A program made the position numbers and the translations under genes. A stretch of DNA of 6,452 nucleotides from Puniceicoccales bacterium (GTDB lineage Bacteria; Verrucomicrobiota; Verrucomicrobiia; Opitutales; UBA953): the NCBI GenBank assembly GCA_031284845.1, contig JAITXH010000128.1, forward strand, positions 1-6,452, in the 5' to 3' direction. The notes beneath the pieces were generated by a model. That model had not been told where the DNA came from, made no database searches, and saw nothing but the letters and a program-made list of their open reading frames with translations. Below, piece after piece: positions 1 to 5,941 of the stretch (position 1 is its first letter; each line of letters opens with the position of its first letter).

Positions 1-1577
1 TCGCCGTCCACCCAATACACTTGGCGGCCTTGGTCAAAGAGCTGGCGCTCCAACTCGGCGGCGATTGTGGATTTGCCGGAGCCGGAAAGTCCGGTGAGCC
101 AGATGACGGCACCGGGGTGGCCGTTGCGGGCTTCGCGGGCGCGTTGGTCCACTTTGCCGGTGGTGGGGTGCAGGTGGCCGCGCAGCTTTTTCGCTTCGGC
201 GGCATCCACGATGAGAATGCCCCCGCCGGCGATTTGCTGGTTGTCGAGGATGACAAAGCGCCCGAGCGGGCCGATGTGATCGTGGGAATCGAAAGCGATG
301 GGTTTTTGCGTGCGGATGACGATATCGGCGACTTCGTGCCGGTTCACTTGTAAGACGTGGCCTTCGGGTGACTGGATGCTCTCCAGCGAGGCACTGTCTA
401 TCACACGCTCCACACGGTTGATGACACAGGTGGTCTCTTGCGTGGTAAGGCGCAGCTTGTAAGTGCGCTGTTGCCGGAGCGGGTCTTTGCCTAACCAGAA
501 AATGCGCGCCGAGAGCGTTTGCGTGACGAAGGGGATGTCGGCAGCGGAAGAGACGACGGCACCGCGCTCGACGAAGATTTGCTCGGTGAGGGTGATGCCG
601 ACTGATTCGCCAGTGCCAGCGGCGTCAGGCGACGGAGCATTCCAGGCCTCAAGCGTTTTTACGGTCGCGGTTTTATTCCCGGGCGAGAAGACGATTTGGT
701 CGCCGGCCTTGATGCGTCCGGCCTCGATGCGTCCGGCGAAAATGCGGCGGTCATCCCAGCGGTAAACGTCTTGCAGGGGGAGGCGCAGTGGCTTGTCGTC
801 GAGGGCGGCGGTGTTGACGAAACTGTCGAGGGCTTCGACGACGGTGGGGCCGGTCCACCACGGCATGTTGGCGTCGTCGCGGCTGGCAATATTGCCGCCG
901 TGCCGGGCACTCACGGGGATGAAGTGGCTGGGCGTGAGGTGAAGCGTGGCGAGGAAGGCGGTGTATTCGGTGACGATGGCGTCGAACCGCGCCTGACTGT
1001 AGTCGCACAAGTCCATCTTGTTCACGAGGACGATGAGCTGCTTGACGCCGAGGAGACTCAGCAAGAGCGCGTGGCGGCGCGTCTGGTCTTGCACGCCTTC
1101 GCGGGAGTCTATCAAGAGGAATGCGGCGGCAGCGGAAGCGGCACCGGTGACCATGTTTTTCAAAAACTCGCGGTGCCCGGGGGCGTCTATAATGGCGTAT
1201 TCGCGCTGCTTGGTGTTAAAGAAAATGCGCGTCGTATCTATGGTGATATTTTGCTCTTGTTCCTCGAGGAGCGCGTCGAGGAGGAAGGCGTATTCGAAGT
1301 CCATGCCTTCAGCGGCACAAGCGCTTTTGACTTGGTCGAGCTTGCCGTTGGGGAGCGAGTCGGTGTCGGCGAGGAGACGCCCGACGAAGGTGGATTTGCC
1401 GTGGTCCACATGGCCGACGACGACGACGTAAAAACGGTCTTTTTCGATACGGACATGGTGCTTCAGCACGGCGGCGGCAGTGGTGGTAGCCGCCGTGTGT
1501 GCGTGCGGGAAGAAGGCGGGGATACCTTTGGAAGGAGCGTAGATATCGGGAACTTTTTTGAGAACGGTGTCGGTCAT
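1..1577 (-). CDS. cysNC: Bifunctional sulfate adenylyltransferase subunit 1 / adenylylsulfate kinase (CysN-CysC fusion), 3' end outside window
   Basis: The CysN part is a GTPase that, with CysD, drives ATP sulfurylase to make APS. The fused CysC part phosphorylates APS to PAPS. Both act in the cytoplasm. The frame is open from ATG 1577 to the window edge (525 complete codons). GTPase motifs visible: G1 GHVDHGKS at residues 55-62, switch I NITIDTT at 110-116, G3 DAPGH at 131-135, G4 NKMD at 186-189 and G5 SAR at 223-225. EF-Tu-like domains 2 and 3 follow (about 260-450; FAGRIEAGRIKAGDQ is in domain 2). The CysC domain opens with LTGLSGSGKST, with its P-loop Lys at 502, and runs to VDG at the edge; by family length roughly 100 residues are missing. 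G1 reads GHVDHGKS rather than the GSVDDGKS of E. coli-type CysN, and about 54 residues precede it, including a His/Ala/Thr-rich stretch (25-36). No good Shine-Dalgarno is seen (weak AAAGAA upstream). The gene is divergent from cobA, and no cysD lies upstream of it. The NodQ type is the same architecture. Confidence 0.93.
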   Translation of the reverse strand, partial: MTDTVLKKVPDIYAPSKGIPAFFPHAHTAATTTAAAVLKHHVRIEKDRFYVVVVGHVDHGKSTFVGRLLADTDSLPNGKLDQVKSACAAEGMDFEYAFLLDALLEEQEQNITIDTTRIFFNTKQREYAIIDAPGHREFLKNMVTGAASAAAAFLLIDSREGVQDQTRRHALLLSLLGVKQLIVLVNKMDLCDYSQARFDAIVTEYTAFLATLHLTPSHFIPVSARHGGNIASRDDANMPWWTGPTVVEALDSFVNTAALDDKPLRLPLQDVYRWDDRRIFAGRIEAGRIKAGDQIVFSPGNKTATVKTLEAWNAPSPDAAGTGESVGITLTEQIFVERGAVVSSAADIPFVTQTLSARIFWLGKDPLRQQRTYKLRLTTQETTCVINRVERVIDSASLESIQSPEGHVLQVNRHEVADIVIRTQKPIAFDSHDHIGPLGRFVILDNQQIAGGGILIVDAAEAKKLRGHLHPTTGKVDQRAREARNGHPGAVIWLTGLSGSGKSTIAAELERQLFDQGRQVYWVDG

Positions 1578-1622
1578 TTTTTAAATTTCTTTCAGAAGCG
1601 TGGTTGAAGGAAAGGGCAGTGA

Positions 1623-1648
1623 ATTGTAAAAAATGGTAAAGAGGTCAA
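1623..1648 (-). promoter_or_regulatory. Possible cysNC promoter
   Basis: On the minus strand TTGACC (1648-1643) is followed by TACAAT (1628-1623), about 46 bases before the cysNC start codon. Both hexamers are close to sigma-70 consensus, but the spacer is 14 bp rather than about 17, so this pairing is weak. The TTGACC lies in the spacer of the inverted repeat at 1633-1658 and the left arm of that repeat falls between the two hexamers, so a protein bound to the repeat would cover this promoter. This is inference from sequence only. Confidence 0.28.
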
Positions 1649-1658
1649 CATTTACCAT
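1633..1658. promoter_or_regulatory. Perfect inverted repeat in the cysNC-cobA divergent region, candidate operator
   Basis: ATGGTAAA (1633-1640) and TTTACCAT (1651-1658) are perfect reverse complements separated by 10 bases. A further GTAAA at 1626-1630 sits exactly 10 bases (one helical turn) before the GTAAA of the left arm at 1636-1640. The site lies between two divergent genes, 55 bases from the cysNC start and 45 bases from the cobA start, where a shared operator would be expected. The regulator is unknown. The spacing suits a dimeric DNA-binding protein better than an RNA hairpin terminator. Confidence 0.5.
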
Positions 1659-1691
1659 AAGCAGCCGGAAAGATGCGGGCTTGGCAAAGCC

Positions 1692-1697
1692 GGGGGA
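1692..1697 (+). promoter_or_regulatory. Ribosome binding site deciding the cobA start
   Basis: GGGGGA lies 6 bases before GTG 1704. The in-frame ATG at 1734 has only a poor GGA upstream at a less suitable distance. This favours the GTG start, which adds ten residues to the N-terminus. Confidence 0.5.
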
Positions 1698-1703
1698 ATT
1701 TCC

Positions 1704-2522
1704 GTGAAATGGGCAGACCGGACAAAAATCCTGATGAACAATCCCAGCCAACAAACACCCCCTGCCCCGCCCCCCCGCGTCTCCCTTGTAGGCGCGGGGC
1801 CGGGTGCGCCAGACCTGATAACGGTGCGCGGGCTGAAACGCCTGCGCGAAGCAGAAATTGTAATCTATGACAGCCTCGCCGGGGAAGAATTGCTCGCCGA
1901 ATGCGCTTCGGGCGCAGAACTGATTTTCGCCGGGAAACGCAGTGGCGCCCACGGTGCCCGACAAGAGGAGATCAATGCCCTGCTCGTAGAAAAAGCGCGC
2001 ACTGGGCGGCGCGTTGTCCGGCTCAAAGGCGGCGATCCGTTCATCTTCGGACGCGGCGGCGAAGAAGTCCTCGCCTTGGCGGCAGCGGGTATCGCGTGCG
2101 AAATAATCCCCGGTGTCACTGCCGCGATAGCAGCGGGCGCGGCAGCCCAAATTCCGTTGACGCACCGGGCGCTCGCCAGCGGCGTCCTTTTTCTCACAGG
2201 GCATGAGAGCCTGAAGCCGGGAGATGCGGCGGCACGTGTCCACTGGGAGTGCGCCGCCGCCCTGCCCGGCATCACGCTCTGCATTTACATGGGCGTAAAA
2301 AATCTTCCTGTCATCGCCGGGCGTTTGCTCGCAGGCGGTATGCCTGCGGAAACGCCCCTAGCCGTGATTTCCAATGCGACACTGCCCGGCGAGACCATGC
2401 TTTACGCCTCGGTCGGCGAAGCCGCATCTGGCAAGATAAACGAGGCGGTTGAGACTCCCGCCCTGGTGCTGGTCGGCAGCGTAGTGCCCGGCGGCCCGGC
2501 TCGCCACCACCCGCGTTTTTAG
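1704..2522 (+). CDS. cobA: Uroporphyrinogen-III C-methyltransferase (SUMT)
   Basis: The enzyme transfers two methyl groups from S-adenosylmethionine to uroporphyrinogen III, giving precorrin-2, the branch point to siroheme and cobalamin. It is cytoplasmic. The 272-residue product has the full set of family motifs: VGAGPGAPDLIT (29-40), VIYDSL (53-58), the QEEIN stretch (87-91), VRLKGGDPFIFGRGGEE (105-121), IPGVTAAIAA (135-144) with IPLTHR (150-155), then YMGVKNLP, and PALVLVG near the C-terminus. It is a stand-alone methyltransferase, without the dehydrogenase/ferrochelatase half of CysG, so later siroheme steps must be encoded elsewhere. The GTG start is chosen for the GGGGGA upstream; ATG 1734 is the alternative, and the first 25 or so residues are a Pro/Gln-rich lead-in not needed by the fold. 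Divergence from cysNC suggests a siroheme role in sulfite reduction, which is inference. plsY follows 42 bases later on the same strand. Confidence 0.93.
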   Translation: MKWADRTKILMNNPSQQTPPAPPPRVSLVGAGPGAPDLITVRGLKRLREAEIVIYDSLAGEELLAECASGAELIFAGKRSGAHGARQEEINALLVEKARTGRRVVRLKGGDPFIFGRGGEEVLALAAAGIACEIIPGVTAAIAAGAAAQIPLTHRALASGVLFLTGHESLKPGDAAARVHWECAAALPGITLCIYMGVKNLPVIAGRLLAGGMPAETPLAVISNATLPGETMLYASVGEAASGKINEAVETPALVLVGSVVPGGPARHHPRF

Positions 2523-2564
2523 AGTTGGTAAACCGATGTCCTTGCCTAGCCTGCCCTGCTCTCC

Positions 2565-3215
2565 ATGTCTGACCGAATAGTTTTTCTTCTCCTTGGCGCT
2601 TATCTCGTGGGAAACCTTTCCCCCGGCTGGCTCCTTGTGCGCCTCTTCGGGCGCGGTGATGTGCGCGCCCAAGGCAGCGGCGGCACTGGTGCCACCAATG
2701 CCGCCCGCACCCTTGGCAAAAGCTGGTTTTACGCCGTGCTCGCCCTCGACATGTTCAAGGCGGCACTCGCCGTATGGCTGCCGTTGGTGCTCGCTGCCGT
2801 CGGCATCGAACCGCCCGGCACCGACAACATTTTCTCCATTCAAGTGGCCTGTGGCGCAGGAGTCATATCGGGCCACATTTGGCCGGTGTTGCTCGGGTTT
2901 CGCGGTGGTAAGGGTGTCGGCCCCTTTCTGGGCGTGTGGTGCGCCCTCGGCTTCGTCGCCTGGCCGCAATACTGGCTCGTGCCCTTTACGCTGCTCGCGC
3001 CGATTGCCGCAGGCCTCTTCTTCCTTTTCCTTTTTAAAAAGGGCGCATTTATGAGTGCGCTCTGCGCTCTGCCGACTCAACCCCTCGCGCTCTGGTTCCT
3101 CACCCGCGACATCACAGCGACGGCGCTGGCAACAGTAATCATCGTGTGCATCCTGACCGCCCACCGTTCCAACTTCAAAACCGCCTTTGGCAAACAACCC
3201 GTCGTGTCGGTCTGA
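2565..3215 (+). CDS. plsY: Acyl-phosphate:glycerol-3-phosphate acyltransferase, PlsY family
   Basis: PlsY enzymes are integral inner-membrane proteins that acylate glycerol-3-phosphate from acyl-phosphate, the first step of phosphatidic acid synthesis. The 216-residue product has usual length and about five hydrophobic segments (roughly 5-25, 54-80, 92-110, 121-155, 170-195). Motif 1 reads GSGGTGATNAAR (37-48), motif 2 GHIWPVLLGFRGGKGVG (103-119), and motif 3 is represented by HRSNFKTAFG near the C-terminus. Departures from the usual family are GSGGTGATN where GSGNIGATN is normal, and GKQ at the end of motif 3 where a Glu is expected. The conserved Ser 38 and Arg 48 of motif 1 and the motif 3 Asn are kept. 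The start ATG has no Shine-Dalgarno, only C-rich sequence upstream. The gene lies 42 bases after cobA and may be read with it. It is convergent with modC, with only 32 bases between the two stops and no convincing terminator. Confidence 0.88.
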   Translation: MSDRIVFLLLGAYLVGNLSPGWLLVRLFGRGDVRAQGSGGTGATNAARTLGKSWFYAVLALDMFKAALAVWLPLVLAAVGIEPPGTDNIFSIQVACGAGVISGHIWPVLLGFRGGKGVGPFLGVWCALGFVAWPQYWLVPFTLLAPIAAGLFFLFLFKKGAFMSALCALPTQPLALWFLTRDITATALATVIIVCILTAHRSNFKTAFGKQPVVSV

Positions 3216-3247
3216 ATTCCGGTCCGCATAGAGCGGCTTGCCTCTGA

Positions 3248-4345
3248 TCACACCACCACCGCCACGGCTTTGATTTGCGCCCAAACGCGCAAGCCGGGGC
3301 ACAGACCAAGTCGCTCACAGGAGCGCCGCGTGATGCGCGCCGCAAAACGGGAGCCGCCGTCGGCAACCAAGCCGACAAGGACATGCCCGGGCACAGACGA
3401 CTGCACGACTTCCGCCACCGTGACCGCCAAAATATTCGAAATACTCGTCGCGGTAGCACGTTCAAGCGTAAGGCTGATATCTCCCGCTTTGATGCGCACG
3501 CGCAACTTCCGCCCTATCTGGGAGCCTCCATCTGGCACGGGAATGCTCAATTCACCGCCGGAGAAACGCAACGCGCCGAGATGGTATTCACTGTCATATG
3601 AAGCAATTTCCCCTTCGATGAGCACACTGGTGTCGTCAAAAAAACCAGCGGGTAAATCGAGTCTCGAAATCGTGTCCGCCAATGGCCCGTCTGCCACCAC
3701 ACGCCCGCTCTCCAGCAATACGAGGTGGTCGGCGAGCCGCATGACCTCCTCCGGCGAATGGCTCACATAGATCACGGGAATTTCGAGCGTATCACACAGC
3801 CGTTCCAGGTAGGGCAGAATCTCCGCTTTGCGCGCCAAATCAAGAGCCGCCAACGGCTCGTCCATAAGGAGCAGGCGCGGCGCGGCGAGCAGGGCGCGGG
3901 CCACGGCCACACGCTGGCGCTCGCCGCCGGAAAGCGTCTGCGGGCGGCGGGCGAGCAAGTGGCCTATTCCCAGCAGCGCAACCAAAGCACCATCGTCCAC
4001 AGCGTCCGGTGCCCGGCGTTTTTTCCCGTAAGCCAGGTTTTGCGCCACGGTGAGGTGCGGGAACAGGGCGGCATCCTGAAACACGTAGCCGAATGCACGC
4101 CGGTGGACGGGCACGAAGATACCCCGGGAGTCGTCTTGCCATATCTCGCCGTTGACCTCGAGGCGGACTCCGCTCGATCGCTCCAAACCGGCGATGAGGC
4201 GCAGGCAAGTAGTCTTCCCCGAGCCGGAATGTCCGAAGAGCGCTGTGACGCCGCGCCCCGGCAAGGTGAGATCCACATCGAGTGAAAAGCCGGCATATTC
4301 GCGGCACAGCCGGGCGCGGATGACGGACTGCGGGGCGCCGTTCAT
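3248..4345 (-). CDS. modC: Molybdate ABC transporter ATP-binding protein
   Basis: This is the cytoplasmic ATPase of the ModABC importer, which powers molybdate (and commonly tungstate) uptake. The 365-residue product is close to the usual ModC length of about 350-370. Motifs: Walker A GHSGSGKTT (38-46), Q-loop Gln 90 in YVFQDAALFPHL, signature LSGGERQRVAVARAL (138-152), Walker B LLLMDEPLAALD (158-169) and switch His 196 in VSHSPEE. The C-terminal part (about 295-363) is a single Mop/TOBE domain that binds oxyanion, including NILAVTVAEV and ARITRRSCERLGL. This tail separates ModC from sulfate or phosphate ATPases. The start at 4345 is fixed by AGGAGG five bases upstream and by the ATGA overlap with the modB stop. 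The open frame continues upstream as a shadow of modB. It is the last gene of the mod unit. Confidence 0.96.
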   Translation of the reverse strand: MNGAPQSVIRARLCREYAGFSLDVDLTLPGRGVTALFGHSGSGKTTCLRLIAGLERSSGVRLEVNGEIWQDDSRGIFVPVHRRAFGYVFQDAALFPHLTVAQNLAYGKKRRAPDAVDDGALVALLGIGHLLARRPQTLSGGERQRVAVARALLAAPRLLLMDEPLAALDLARKAEILPYLERLCDTLEIPVIYVSHSPEEVMRLADHLVLLESGRVVADGPLADTISRLDLPAGFFDDTSVLIEGEIASYDSEYHLGALRFSGGELSIPVPDGGSQIGRKLRVRIKAGDISLTLERATATSISNILAVTVAEVVQSSVPGHVLVGLVADGGSRFAARITRRSCERLGLCPGLRVWAQIKAVAVVV

Positions 4346-5010
4346 GCCATCCTCCTTTTCACAAGACATTCGCTGAGCCATAGCGCAGCAAAAGCCAGCG
4401 CGATGGAAACGGAGAGCAATACCAGCGCATCGTCGTCCTGCCCGAGTTGCACCTTCTGGTAAATGCCCAGTGCGAGTGTGATGGTTTCTCCGGGAATCAT
4501 GCCTGCCAGCATAATAGTCGCGCCGAACTCCCCAAGCGCACGCGCAAACGCCAAGACGCCTCCGGCCACGAGGCCACGCACTGCCAATGGCAGCGTGATC
4601 GTGAAAAACACATCCCACGGCCCGGCTCCCAGCGTGCGTGCCGCGTGCTCCAGACGGACATCCACCTCTTCAAAGGCCACTCGCGCCGTGCGCACAAACA
4701 AGGGGAATGACATCACCGCCGTGGCCAGCACCACCGCCTTCCATGTGAAGACGATCTCCACGCCAAGCACATTTTCCATGAAACCCCCGATCGGCCCACG
4801 CCGCCCGAACAACTTCAGCAAAATGAGGCCGGTAGCCACGGGCGGAATGACGAGGGGAAGCGCAACCAAGGTCTCTACAAGGGCCTTGCCCGGCCACTTC
4901 CGGCGCGCCAGCAACCACGCGAGCGCCGCGCCCGGCGCGAGCACAAGCACGGAGCCTAAGGAGGCGACGCCAAGCGTGAAGAGCGTGATGTGCAAGATGT
5001 CGTCGGGCAT
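4342..5010 (-). CDS. modB: Molybdate ABC transporter permease
   Basis: This is the inner-membrane channel subunit of ModABC. The 222-residue product has typical ModB length (E. coli about 229) and several hydrophobic segments, among them 8-34, 44-67, 88-110 and two near the C-terminus. The cytoplasmic EAA loop that docks on the ATPase is clear: EHAARTLGAGPWDVFFTITLP starts at 121, with conserved AxxLG. RALGEFGATIMLAG, typical of molybdate permeases, follows. The start ATG 5010 has only a weak GGAA about 10 bases upstream. The stop overlaps the modC start as ATGA, indicating translational coupling. modA lies 73 bases upstream, separated by the stem-loop at 5050-5074. Confidence 0.95.
   Translation of the reverse strand: MPDDILHITLFTLGVASLGSVLVLAPGAALAWLLARRKWPGKALVETLVALPLVIPPVATGLILLKLFGRRGPIGGFMENVLGVEIVFTWKAVVLATAVMSFPLFVRTARVAFEEVDVRLEHAARTLGAGPWDVFFTITLPLAVRGLVAGGVLAFARALGEFGATIMLAGMIPGETITLALGIYQKVQLGQDDDALVLLSVSIALAFAALWLSECLVKRRMA
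4351..4356 (-). promoter_or_regulatory. Shine-Dalgarno of modC inside the end of modB
   Basis: On the minus strand AGGAGG lies five bases before the modC ATG (4345-4343), inside the last codons of modB. It is the only full-consensus Shine-Dalgarno in the window and settles the modC start within a longer open frame. Confidence 0.85.
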
Positions 5011-5049
5011 CTTTATTTTTCCAGAATACTACACGAAGAGGGCAGATCA

Positions 5050-5074
5050 CGGAGTCGAGGCAAGCTCGACTCCG
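5050..5074. repeat. Perfect 10-bp stem-loop between modA and modB
   Basis: CGGAGTCGAG (5050-5059) and CTCGACTCCG (5065-5074) are perfect reverse complements around a 5-base loop. The element starts 9 bases after the modA stop in the direction of transcription and lies about 40 bases before the modB start. No T-tract follows on the minus strand, so an intrinsic terminator is unlikely. It may be a REP-like interspersed palindrome or an mRNA-stabilising hairpin that would let modA be expressed above modB and modC. Whether it recurs elsewhere in the genome cannot be seen here. Confidence 0.7.
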
Positions 5075-5083
5075 GATGCCCGC

Positions 5084-5881
5084 TTACTTTGCTTTAGCGG
5101 AATCGCTTTTTTCTTTTACAGGCGGTGACAGAAAACCGTATTTGGCAAACACGGTCTGTGCCTCCACGGAACCAAGCCAGAGGGCAAATTTTTTCGCCGC
5201 ATCAGGGGACTTGGATGCTTTGATGACCGCAGCCGGATAAGTTATCGCCGGCCCGTCCTTAAGCGCCACTTCATAGGCGATTTTCACCTTTTTGGAAATC
5301 AACGCATCAGTCTTATAAACGATGCCCGCATCGGCATTGCCTGCCTCCACGGCGGCAAGCACGGCGCGCACATTGTCCAGATAAACGGACTTTGCCTGAA
5401 GTCCGTCCCAAAGCCCAAGCTTGCTCAGATATTCTTTGGAATAGGTGCCGACGGGCACGGTCGCCGGATCGCCAAAAGCCACACGCCGCACTCCGGCGAG
5501 GTCTGCAGGCTTTGCCACTGCAGCCGGTTTCTCAGCTGCAACGACGATGACGAGGGTGTTCGCAAGCACGGTCTGGCGTGTGCCGGAAAGCAACAAGCCT
5601 CCGTTTTCGAGTTGGTCCACGCGCAATTCATCCGCCGAGATGATGACGTCGGCAGGCGCACCTTCGCGGATTTGGCGGGTGAGTGCGCCGGAGGCGGCGA
5701 GGTTGAAGCGCAAGGTGTCGCCCGTGGCCTTGGTGTAGCCGGGGGCGAGCTCCTTGAGCGCATCAGAGAGACTCGCTGCAGCGAAAACGAGCAATTCGGC
5801 AGCGGACGCTGCGGGCGCAGTGGCAAACACGGCGGCCAGCGCGAACGCAAGCAGCCGGAGTATGGATGTCTGTTTTTTCAT
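5084..5881 (-). CDS. modA: Molybdate ABC transporter substrate-binding protein
   Basis: This is the periplasmic receptor that captures molybdate or tungstate and hands it to ModB. The 265-residue product starts with a Sec signal peptide: KK at 2-3, a hydrophobic core about 7-22, and likely cleavage near ASAA at 25-28. The mature part has ModA hallmarks: FAAASLSDAL (33-42), ASGALTRQIREGAPADV (63-79), GDPATVPVGTYSKE (137-150), and DNVRAVLAAVEAGNADAG (169-186) followed by VYKTDA. By family comparison Ser 37, Ser 64 and Tyr 189 are likely oxyanion ligands. The C-terminus is short and Lys/Ser-rich. The start ATG 5881 follows an A/T-rich stretch without Shine-Dalgarno. The upstream 60 bases separate it from the porin gene on the same strand; they show only a GATAAT-like hexamer (minus strand, 5908-5903) without a matching -35, and I see no clear ModE-type palindrome. 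Confidence 0.95.
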   Translation of the reverse strand: MKKQTSILRLLAFALAAVFATAPAASAAELLVFAAASLSDALKELAPGYTKATGDTLRFNLAASGALTRQIREGAPADVIISADELRVDQLENGGLLLSGTRQTVLANTLVIVVAAEKPAAVAKPADLAGVRRVAFGDPATVPVGTYSKEYLSKLGLWDGLQAKSVYLDNVRAVLAAVEAGNADAGIVYKTDALISKKVKIAYEVALKDGPAITYPAAVIKASKSPDAAKKFALWLGSVEAQTVFAKYGFLSPPVKEKSDSAKAK

Positions 5882-5941
5882 ATTATGTATGTGCTGTGTG
5901 TTATTATCAGTAGCGTATGTGTTTTGATGGCTGGCGTGGCA

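Noticed and set aside
708..737. Near-tandem repeat GATGCGTCCGGC in cysNC
   Set aside because: It encodes AGRIEAGRIKAGD, which matches the normal domain 2 pattern of CysN, so it is protein-constrained and not an inserted repeat.
696..1607. Plus-strand open frame of 303 codons
   Set aside because: It lies antisense to cysNC, whose minus-strand frame carries all GTPase motifs. The predicted product shows no recognisable domain and its long openness follows from G+C-rich codon bias.
3224..3236. Possible terminator hairpin CCGC-ATAGA-GCGG between plsY and modC
   Set aside because: The stem is only 4 bp and no T-tract follows on either strand, so it does not support a terminator call.
2358..3302. 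Minus-strand open frame of 314 codons opposite cobA and plsY
   Set aside because: Both strands cannot plausibly code here; cobA and plsY have clear family motifs and this frame has none.
4346..4618. Upstream extension of the modC frame to give a 456-residue protein
   Set aside because: The extension is out-of-frame modB sequence. The AGGAGG site and ATGA overlap place the start at 4345, giving normal ModC length.
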